Positions 13,501-25,500 of a stretch of 64,000 nt of DNA are shown one piece after another. The notes beneath the pieces were generated by a model. That model did not search any database and was not told the DNA's origin. It saw nothing but the letters and a program-made list of their open reading frames with translations. This stretch comes from Dendrolimus kikuchii (lineage: Eukaryota; Arthropoda; Insecta; Lepidoptera; Lasiocampidae), in contig CM034412.1 of assembly GCA_019925095.2 (NCBI GenBank), positions 3,968,001-4,032,000 of the forward strand, written 5' to 3'. Every line of letters begins with the position of its first letter. Position 1 is the first letter of the stretch. Position numbers and translations under genes: made by a program.

Positions 13501-16500
13501 ATTAAGAGATACAAACTGGAATTGATATAAAATAATTTTAAACTAGTCTACTTATAGAAACCAAAACTTTATTTGAAGAAATAGCGACGTAATTCCTTAT
13601 AGATTATTATACACAGCAAATTTTGAGCAAACCAGATTTGCACTCAATATATTGTTGTGCCGGAATTATATCCGACACAACGCTGATTTTCAGAGTACAC
13701 CTTCCTTTTGGCGAAGACCAAACCGACCCAATTTTGTTAACTAATAAATAATAGTAATAATTAATAAATAAATATTAATAATAATTAATAAAACTAATTC
13801 TACTTATGTAATGTTTAATTAGTACATCAAATAAATAAACTTTAATATAACCAACAATAAAATACTTTGTTACTTCAAAATTAATATAAAATACTCGTGT
13901 AACAACTTGTATCGATTCATCTATTTGAATAGAATTCGATAGTGATTGCCGAGTATTTTTTTTTTTTTTATTATTGCAGAAGATCAGCAGACAGGCAAAT
14001 GGCCCACTTGATGGAAAGCGGTTACCATCGCCTATGGACATTTGCAACACCAAAGTTGCTACAAATGCGCTGCTGCTCTCTTAAGGGAGACTGGAACCTG
14101 GTCACTAATGCCGGAACACAACTCGAAGGTTGTTATGACGACATACTTTAGACAAAGGGTGGTAGCCATCCAGTCGGGCAAATGCCCTACCACCTGGCAA
14201 AATTATTACACATTCTGTGTGTCACGTCACTGACACGAGGCAACAATTGACGATTTACTTCATAACCTACAAATATTTTATGTGTTATTTTACTGCATGT
14301 TTAATATATTTTATTTTCCCATTCTATATACTTATAAAACTCATTCCTGAAGATTTCTCATCAATTTCGAAACTAGGAATAAAATGTTTCTACTAAGAAA
14401 CAACGTTACAAATAAGCATTCGAACCTTTTGTTCAGTAATCAATCTATTCTTCAAGATAAATTTTAAACACTCCTCGATTCAAACCCACGTTAACATCAA
14501 CAAAAGAAACAATAAGAAAAGTTAGTGATTCAGGTGGAAACGGTAGAAACAATTTCTTTGTGAACGCCCCAAAAGTTTATCTATAATTTTGTTTAGCCTA
14601 GGGCTGCGTTTCTATCTCAGACCAATAACTTATAGAAACTACTAAAATAGTAGTGATGAGTAGTACACGTGTGAGGCAGTACATTTGTCCCGTACAAAAT
14701 AGATTTGTACTGATACGGCTCGAAATTTAAATTTATACTACTTCAAAAATGTTGTCCCGTTACTACTCACGTGTCAAATGTAAGAGGACGGACGGAACGA
14801 GGACATTACAATAACGCCTCTACGGATGTTCACATGAAATGTACGACTGCTAGTAAAGTGAGGTGACCGAGCCCGATCACATCTGATTCTTAACGAACAT
14901 TTCCGAACTAGAAGTTTTGTACGGGACAAATGAAAGAATAACGCTCAACGCTTCAAATGTGCTGCCGCGGTATAAACCATACAAATCTCCTCGTCTCATT
15001 TGAAGTGGTACATTGTACTGTTTCAGTATAAAATGTCATGTTACTCTTATAAGCTCACTTTAAATTCTTATCCTACCCAACTCTATACATAGAAACTACT
15101 AAAATAGTAGTGATGAGTAGTACACGTGTGAGGCAGTACATTTGTCCCGTGCAAAATAGATTTGTACTGATACGGCTCGAAATTTAAATTTATACTACTT
15201 CAAAAATTTATTCCCGTTACTACTCACGCGTCAAAAGTAAGAGGACGGACGGAACGAGGACATTACAATAACGCCTCTACGGATATTCACATGACATGAG
15301 GGACAACATGACATGTACGACTGGTACTAAAATGAGGTGACCGAGCCCGATCACATCCGATACTTAACGAACATTTCCGAACTAGAAGTTTTGTACGGGA
15401 CAAATGAAGGAATAACGCTCACCGCTTAACCGCCTCATCGCTTCAAATGTGCTGCCGCGGTATAAACCATACAAATCTCCTCGCCTCATTTGAAGTGGTA
15501 CATTGTACTGTCTCAGTATAAAATGTCATGTTACTCTTACAAGCTCACTTTAAATTCTTATCCTACCCAACTCTATACAATAGTTACAAAACATACATCT
15601 GAACTATTCGCAGTTTAACATTAAAAACGTGTGGAAAAGAGAGGCATAAGTAGACATACAGTGAACGTGTTGTCACTTCGAGGTCTGTTTTGATGGATTT
15701 TTAGCTGGTGTGTTTGAGGTTCAATTTAGACGTTTTCAATGTGTGCTAGACGCTTTATTTGCCACAAGTTTCATTACTATGCTTAATGTTTCGAAATTTA
15801 GCAAAACCCTTATTGTTGAAAACAATTTGCCACGTGTGTTTGTATCATATTTAGACTTTAAACGAGTCTTTTTATACTCATTTGTTGAATTTTCTAAAAC
15901 ATAAAGAAATATATATTCATTTTAATCATACGCAAATGAGTGTAAAGAGCTGGGAGCTCCAGTAGACCACGAGTTTCGTGCTCCACGCTAGCGGGAAGTC
16001 TCTGTTGAGGCATTTTTGATCTCAATCTGTAGTGAACGTGGTGAATACAAGGTCAAAATTCAAATTAATTTATTTCTATATACTTATTTCTAGATGTTAT
16101 ACTTACCTAAAACTTATAATAATAACACATTTTAATTATAATAGTTAAAACGAAGTAAGTATAATATTCGACTGTGAAACACATGATCGTGCGTTAGCGC
16201 GTGTTTTTGCACGTGTGTGCATATGTGTTTGCGCTTGTGCATGTGTGTGCATATGTATATACGCGTGTGCATATGTGTCTGCGCTTGTGCATATGTGTCT
16301 GCGAGTGTGCATATGCATTCAAAAACGAGAGAAGATTGCCATGCGGTTCTATCTAGTTATGTATGTTTAGGATCTTTCATTATTACGTATTTATTTAGTG
16401 GGAAATTTTTATTCTTATGATTATTCTTAAATTTATTCAGACAGCGTTAAGTTTTGTAAGCCCTCGTCTAGGAAAAATTTATCCAATACTGTAACTTTGT

Positions 16501-19500
16501 ACTTAAGGTGAATAGCACAAATTGGCATTGTTTGTAGATAAATAGAAGGAATTAGGACGTTTGTTCCAGACTTTGTATGTACACTAATTAAAAGTACACA
16601 GATTATTTCAAGTAGATAACAGTTACGAAGAATGTAGTTTCGGATTGGACCTACTTATGCAAAACAGAACCAATCCACAAACATGCCAAAATTGGGTTAA
16701 GGATGCAGAAGACTTTCAAAATGCACCTTCTATCGACTCAATAAAAATCATAACGAGAAAATATAATATACAATATTCTAAATGTTTTTTCCAAAATATA
16801 GACATATCTTTTTGTACGCAAAATTTTAATAAAAACGGATTTTTCTCAAAACTGTCAGTATGTGGGTTGGTTCCATTTTGCATAAGTAGGTCCGATTATT
16901 CGTAATTATTTTCTAGTATGCTAGTCAACTAGCAGGATAAATATAACTATGGAAAGTTTATTCCGCGTACAACAACAACGACTCGGAGGGAACTTCCCCT
17001 TGAGGTTTTCCTTCAGCGCTACGACACGGGGTCATATAAGAAGGGCATTGTAACACTTAATCGAAGCCGACACGCGTTGATAGCACTCTAGGGGCCCAAT
17101 TCTAGTATTACTATGTCGTCAAAATCACCGGACACTCGTCTGAATCGTTTGTCTAATTTCGGTATTCTATTGATTCCAATAGCGTGGCACTGAACTCTAT
17201 TTATAAATATTTATAAGCGAAAAGGATAATGGTCGATGATGTTATGCTGGAGCAAGTGAGTGAGTTTGTATATCTTGGATGTGCTTTTAGCAGAGATGGA
17301 AGGTACATCGCCGATATAGAAAGAAGAGTGAATTTGGGGAATAGTGTGAATGGAGCGTTAGGTAAACTTCTAGGTGCTAAGGACCTCAGCCAGAAGGCCC
17401 AGCTTGCCATACACAACGCGGTGCTGGTACCTACGCTCACGTATGGAAGAGAGAGCATGAAAGTAGAGTAAACGCGGTCGAGATGCGAGCTCTGCGCAAA
17501 ATCTGCGGAGTGATGCTTGCGGACCGCGTTTTTAATACCGAAGTAAGTAAGAGAGTTGGTCTGAAAGAGAGTGTCGGGGTGAAGGTAAGGAAAGGAATGC
17601 TCCGGTGGTTCGGGCATGTGGAAAGAATGACTAAACAGATATACAATGCAAAAGTGGATGGATGTAGAAGTCGTGGAAGGCCACGACACACCTTCCATGA
17701 TCAAATTGATCGTGTACTAGCAGAAGGTGATGTCAGGAGCCTTAAGAACAGACGAGCGTGCATGACAAGAGTTGTGAATGTCAAAGAAGCAAGTGAGGTG
17801 TGTAAGAATAAGCCTAAATGGCGCTCTGTTGTTCGTGCCTACCCCGCAAGGGAACTGGCGTGAAGTTATGTATGTATCTATAAGCGAAAACTCGAGAAAC
17901 GAATGTTTAAAATTTTGGTAGCTTTACAACCTTAGCAACATTCATTTCATCAGCTCACGCTTTTTCACCATTATTTTTCTAGTATTATTCCTTCGCCACG
18001 ATATTGAGAAGATATTGTGGATGTAGTAGAATACGAATTAGTGACACTATCGCAATGGAATCGTACATTAAATATCTTCGCAACGCCAAGTATTTTAATA
18101 AATAGCAGAATTGGGCCTCTGGTGCCGTCCATAGGCAGCGGTGACCACTTACTACTAGGTGGGTCGTTTGCCTGTTTGCCAGCTTAAGGCAATAATAGAA
18201 AAACTTTAATAATCTCTTTAATTCTACACGGGTTAAGATCTTATTATTTGATAACCACTTTCCATCAGGTGGGTCCTCAGCTAGTTCACTTAAAAATAAT
18301 AACAGCCCATAAACATCCTACTGCTGGGCTCGGGCCTCCTGTTTATAGAGTGACAGACAATAGGTAAACCCGCCACGCTTATCCAAGGCGAACTGGCGGT
18401 TATGACAAATGTATTATTTCGATGTGTAGGTTTCATCACGATATTTTCCTTCGCCGTTATTTTTTTTTATTGCATGAGTTCAGCAGACAGGCAGACGGCC
18501 CACTTGATGGAAAGCGGTTACCGTCGCCTATGGACATTTGCAACACCAAAGGTGCTAGAAATGCGCTGCTGCTCTCTTAAGGGAGACTGGAACCTGGTCA
18601 CTAATGCCGGAACACAACTCAAGGTTGTTATGGCGGCATACTCTAGACCAGGGGTGGTAGCCATCCAGTCAGGCAAATACCCTACCACCTGGCTGTGGGT
18701 TGTTTTGTCGCCTCTTACGACAGGCCACCCGGCAGCAGGAAATTGTATTCTTTCTCTGTTCCTGCACGGATAAATTGTAACAATATGCACATAAGGTCAG
18801 AAAACTGCCTTGGTCTTTCCGGCTAGGATTCGAACCAGCGCCCTTTGAGTTTGGGACGCGAATCCGCTAATCTTTAGGCTTTACTTCAGCAATAGAAATA
18901 TTTAAGGACTTATAATAATACTAATAATATTCGGCAGACAAATACACATATTGTATATCCCCAAATTAAGCAAGTTACGCTTGTGTTGTGGGTAATATTC
19001 AACGGACTACTCTGGGGCGGATCCTAGACACCCAGACCATAGTAAATAACGGAGAAAATACGTTTCCGAAATTTACTATACCAGGAATCGAACCCGGAGC
19101 CTCTGCATTGCAGTGAGGTAGCCCGGCAAAGGCTTAGCCCGCTCAACCACAGAGGCCGTCAAATATTCATCCTTACTAATATAATAAACGCGAAAGTTTG
19201 TAAAAATATACGGATGTATGTTTGTTACTCTTTCACGCAAAAACTACTGAATGGAACTTGATGAAACCTTACAATAATATAGCTTACAGATCAGAATAAC
19301 ACATAGGCTATAATTTATTCCATCACCACGCGGGTGAAACCGCAGGCGCAGGTAGTTTATTCATAAAGTATTTTATATTATTTTTAGTTCCACCACCCAA
19401 TCTACGGTTTGGAGAATTCTGACTTCACAGATTTCGCTGGTCCAGGCGTTATACTGACGTAAGTATTTGCATTGTAATGTATGTCTTGTTTATCTTGCGA

Positions 19501-22500
19501 TATAATAACCATAGACTAAAAATGTGTGTGCAGTTCACACCCAGGAGACGTGAAACAAAGTGACAAGGGATGGGAGGGATTCTAAATTTCGTGACGTCAC
19601 ATTTCATATATTATATCTTTATAATATAACTAGCGGCCCCGGCAGACGTTGTCCTGCCTTTAATAAATAAAATTCTAGACCCCGATCCCAGAGCCACGTA
19701 CTGGTTCTAATTGCGAATCTAAACCATCCGGGTACCCACTCAAACACACAAAAACAAAATCACCAAAATCGCTCCAGGTGATTAGGAGGATTCCAGAACC
19801 CGATCTCAGCGTCACCTTCCGGTTCTAATTGTGAATCTAAAAGAGTAATATAATTTTTTTATTCTAAGTAATGACAAAATAAAATTAAAAATCTTGCCAA
19901 AAAATTAAAGTTTATAATTAACAAATAAAAAATAGTGGTTGATCGTAGAGGGGTGAAAATTTAGGGTTGTATGTATTTCTTAATGCTGTATCCTAAAAAA
20001 ATAAAAAAATCTAAATATTAAAAAAAAATTAGGGGTGGACTACCCTTAACATTTAGGGGGATGAAAAATAGATGTTGTCCGATTCTCAGACCTACCCAAT
20101 ATGTACACAAAATTTCATGAGAATCGGTCAAGCCGTTTCGGAGGAGTATGGTAACTAACACTGTGACACGAGAGTTTTATATATAAGATAGTTGACCTGG
20201 TAAACTTCATACCGCCTCAGAATCAATAAATAAAAAAACGTTGATTTCTGAACGACGGGACGAACATCAAACGTTTTACATTCAAAACCAAACAAATGAA
20301 AAAAAACTTCACTTTCAAATTTCATTTGATTTCTGAACGACGGGACAAACATCAAATGTTTGACAGGTAGGAATAGTTTCTAAGGGAAGGCGAAATTTAT
20401 GTTTTTAATATATTCCAAGCATTTTTTTCGTATTTACTCACCTTTTGAACCTTCCCTGGACTTCCACAAATAATTCAAAGCCAAAAATACCCAAACCACT
20501 TCAGCCGTTCTCGAGTTTTAGCGAGACTAACAACAATTGAATTTTATAGATATAGATATAAGCTTTAAAACACGAAATTTGAAGTATTAACGATAAACTT
20601 CAAAACATTTCCAACTCTATCAATATGACAATAGTGTTTAAATTATTAAATATAATGTATTCTACCTCATTCTCTCGCAGGCTTAGTCTTATAGATTTAT
20701 GTGTTTATCTCTTTTTAGTGTCGCTATTTCATTTGATCGAGTTTCACAACGATGATAAAAAAGTTTCACTTCAAAAATAAAACTAAATAATTAAAATTAA
20801 CAAGTTGCAGACAAATTGGTTAAGAATATTTGTTTATAGAAATCTAGTTAGATATTGGGCCTTACTTATAAACGACAGTAAAATTTTAAGCAATTGTTTA
20901 GCAAGTGTTAGTAAGCACTTTACTTATAAACTCCTCTTAAGGTGAGGTGGGTAAGTAATGCTTAAATACGCGTAAAATTAAACAACGCCTAGACGTAGTT
21001 TAAGCAGTAGCCAAGAGGCTTTCCTTCAAATAAAAACCACCATAAATTTAGCTTTGAATCGGTTGAAAGTCGCTAACATCTAATATTATAAAGAGGTAAC
21101 ATTCTTGAGTTTGTTTGTAGGAAGTAATCTCTTGAATTAGTAAACTCATTTTGAAAATTCCAGTGGGCTATATTATTCTTGAGTGATACGGTTATTTGAT
21201 TGTGAGTAATATTATTATTTTTAATTACGCCCAGCGAAATGGGCACGTATCAGCTACTGTTATAAAAAATTTGAAATACTGAACATCAGCAATCAAAGTC
21301 TTGTGACATATAAATTCAATGTTCTTTAGACAATTATTTTTGTCACAACCATATTTACCATTCAGATTTCATTGACCTATCTGCTTTTTATACATACGGC
21401 ACATTATGACGACCGTTTTGACGTTTACCCGTTTTGACGTTTACCCGCCCATGAAGTTTCATATAAATTAATTACTACATTTGAAGGAGCGAATTGCCGT
21501 TCATTATATTTTCGATATTAAATTCACATATTTCACATCGCAACAGCCAATTCAAGTTTACAAGTGAAAAAAGATAAGCTTTGATTAGGAACATAAGAGC
21601 TTCTTAGTTAAGAGGTGGTTAAACATTGCTTAGCGAGATTTTTATAATAAGTAAAGCCTAATGGTTCAAACGGTTACTTTAAAACGTTTTATACTTTATT
21701 ATGTAACTTTAGGTGTTGTTTAAGTTTATTAAGACATTTAAAAATTATTAAATAGTGTGATTGAGGGCAAAAATTTTGATGTGTCAAGTAAAAAAAATGG
21801 TCTTCTAAAGAAAAACAAGGTTTAAGTTTAATATAAAGCTATGTTAGTGCTAAATATAGCAATAAGATTTAATTGAGCGATTTTCGTACAGAATTATATT
21901 CTTCTTGGCCGTCGCGCTTACATCTGGTTCTATGTTGGCTGAACGAAATGAAGGAATTCTGGAAAGGTCTCTGGTCTCCGGAATAACAGGTATGTATATA
22001 AATACACTATGAATAAGTGTCACAGCTTATTAGAACCACCCATCACCCCGACAACTGCTGTCCATGAGTCGACGCCGCGTGGTCAACAAACAAACGTCGC
22101 GTGATTCACGAATTGCCAAGTAATCTGTTAGCAATTGGTACTAAATTAATTAATTACTCAAAATAGCGGCTTGTCACTGAGTGGTTCACTCGGCGTCCTC
22201 GCGTGGACAGCTTGCGAGCGAGGCGATCCGGTGATGGTCGGGTGCTGGATGGCTGTAATAAGCCTTCAGAAAACATCTATTTTCATTAGTGTGTATCGAA
22301 AATAACCCATATCTCAAAAACTATATAATATGCAATCAATGCAAATGTAAATCAGGCTATAGTGCAAGGTATCTTTGTAAGACGTGCTAGCTTACGGCCT
22401 TACTTATAATAATCTTGTTAAGAAACGATTAATAATCTCTTAAGTAAGAGAATCAGAATTACACCCTAATCAATGAATATATTTTTTTCATTTATAAACG

Positions 22501-25500
22501 TGTATTATCTGTTATTTAGCTAAGAGGAGCACAGATAAACGAAATTTGAATGATTAACACAGGTTGTACCCAAAATATTCGACTAAAGAGGAGTTTATGG
22601 GTAAGATTTTCACTAATCAGTTGCTGAGCAGTTTCTCTAAATTTAAGAAACGATTATAAGTAAGGCCCTTAGTGTCTAATGTGCTCGAGTCTTAACTTTC
22701 ACAGTAACACTGATTTACCTGTACTTTCCAGCCTGCGGTACGGGGTGTTCTAGACCTTGTATTAAAACTATCATTATTGCCACACCGAGGCCTATTAAGC
22801 CCCGTAACGTTGTAAAAATAGAAATATTTCTTTGGCTTTTATATAAAATAGTTTATGGATTTTTGTTTTGTGTCATGGGATACTAGGTCCAGATAACCCC
22901 GTATTAACGTAGGTATACCACGAAGCTTTGATTCAATAGCACACCTTAGATATATATGTTGGCAACAATAATATAAGATAATATTATTTTTAAACTTGCA
23001 ACACTTTCGTTGCTTTTTATTTCTTCTTCCATTTTGGTTGTAGCCGAGGGCACATTTGCACAGGGTATTTACTTGTTATGTAAAAGTGATTTATTATAAG
23101 TTTTCACCGCTAATAGTGTTTAACTTCTATACCAACAACGACCGTGTTTCGTCCACAGCATCAGCGTAGAACAAAATATATGTGCGACGAGCTGCGCACA
23201 ATATATTCATCTTTTTTCTACACTGAACCAAATTTAATTTACGCCTTCCGCCCCCTACTACCATATAAGTAGTATGTTCTTTTTAGCCGCACTGCAAGTG
23301 AGACATGTTCGGGGAGACTTATACCCCGTTTCGCAGTGAACATCTTAAACCATCCGTTATATTCTAGGTACTGAAATCCTCTTCTCCCACGTGACGGTAC
23401 AAATGCTGGTGATGGCAGCCCAATCTGGCGTGGTCCTCCTCATCGGCTTCGTGTTATTTGGTCTCACAATGAATGGTCCCTTGGGTTGGGTGATCTTCCT
23501 CACCCTTATCACTGGATTATGCGGAATGACGTTTGGTAAGATTTTGGTCTTCTTATTTCTATACTAGATTTTCTAGAGTCGTTATGAAGACCTTTCCTTA
23601 GGTCTTTTTATGTTTGTTCCGTCCTTACCTAGTATAAACGTAAAACATCGCTCCATCAATTTTGCTGTCTACCTTCTTTACTGTGTGAGGCGAGACACCA
23701 AAAGCGTCTCAGCTGTAGCGCCATCTCTTATTTCATTACTGTAAAATACAGTTTCATTCCAGTTACTATACATTAATGTATTGTTACTCAATAATTAAAT
23801 ATCACGCTAGAGGTCGCTACGGCATTTACAAATATTATTCGCTAACAAATATTTAAAAAAATGTATAATAGGTCTTACCACCTGGTAAATCACAAAGACA
23901 TAGAAATCGATCAGACCCATTCATAAAAAGAACAAGAATATAATTAACTTATCTTTTTGACAGGTTTCGTGGTGTCATGCATTTGTGACACGGATAGAAC
24001 GGCGACATACTTGGCGCTTGGTTCTTTCTTGCCTATGGTTATGCTCTGTGGGATTATTTGGCCAGTTGAAGGTTAGTAAATTGATTTACTAGATCTACTG
24101 TGCAACCTATGCACCTGTTCATATGTTACAATGATTAGGTGTTGACCATGAAGTGAAGACAGCGGGAGAATCTCCTTCTCGACGACATTGTCCGCAACCA
24201 AGTTTTGTTTAAAACCCTATCTTAAGAGCTTCTTCGATTGGAGTGCCTTCATGCTAATAACAATGAGTATGAATCAGTGATAATGTAGCCAAAAATGATT
24301 TTTAATTTATTTAGTTTTATATATAAACGCGCCATGGTACGTTAGATCAAGCGACCTCCATCGAGACCTGAAAGTGCAGTTTGTCACCAGCATTATTAGC
24401 AAGTATACGGAAGTCCATGAGCATCGGCTTCATCATCATGTGAACGTCGAGGCGATTCAGCTCCTCCACAACACGGACATAATGTGATGGCTCAAAAGGG
24501 CAAAACCATTTGAACTAGATAGATAGATAAATAATTCTTTATTGTACACCAAAACAAACAGAAGTAGCAAAAGATAAAAGACGGTATAACGGGCGGCCTT
24601 ATCGCTAAGAAGCGATCTCTTTCAGGAAATCCTTGGCAGGGATTGATAGATTTTTCATACTGACGGTGGTGCAGTTTATAAATAATGATGAATAATAAAT
24701 AAACATAGCACATATTGGTGGCAGTTGCTTCTTGTTTGGAAATTAAACTCGATGTAATGGACTGTATGATTATTATTATTGAACTTTTTACATGAATCGA
24801 AATATACATAGAATAAGTACAAATTATTCAAGAGAGACGTCGTTGAGAATTATAGTAGAATTGTGAAGAATTATATCTTAATGGCCAATTTTTGCCTCCT
24901 ATATCCCGCATCCCGTCCGATGCCTAGTTACTAATTGCGCCAGCTATGAGCGTCGGCGGTATGCGGGACGCGGAGAGTAGGTGTGCTCCGGCGGGCAGGT
25001 CAGGGGCGTGCTCTCTGTCCGCAACAGCACATATAAGTACAAAAACAAAATAAATAAATATATAACTTGTTTGAAAACATGGATAAACGTATTCAAATCG
25101 ATGCAGTATGCACAGATTTCATAAAAGCATTCGAGAAGGTGGACCACCAGATACTTCTTACCAAAATTGCCTATACCGTTATAGGAGGTAACCTTTTACG
25201 GTGGTTCTCCTCTTATATCCTTAACAGATCACAAAAGGTGGTAGTCAATGGATACCAGTCAAACAGCATAACAGTCACTTCCAGCGTACCACAGGGCTCT
25301 ACCCTCGGACCGCTATTGTTCGTACTCTTTATCAATGACATTAAAACTTGTTTTCATAATCCCCATTTTTTAATGTACACTGATGACCTTAAAGCCTATA
25401 GTCTTTGCTGGCCTACCTTATTGCATCGCAGAAGTTCTGGGTTCGATACCTGGCATGATAAATTTCGGGAAAAAATTCTCCGTTATTTGCTATGGTCTGG

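Noticed and set aside
16217..16420. 67-aa Cys/Met/Val-rich frame
   Set aside because: Translation of the GT-rich minisatellite.
16645..16905. 86-aa frame conserved in two places
   Set aside because: The frame equals the 247-bp MITE including its inverted ends. Conservation reflects recent copies, not a gene.
17201..17704. 167-aa minus frame
   Set aside because: Antisense of the RTE copy; shares text with the 40-kb shadow.
18935..19160. tRNA gene on the minus strand
   Set aside because: tRNA-like head of SINE B, repeated at 50625 and partly at 1840 and 38330.
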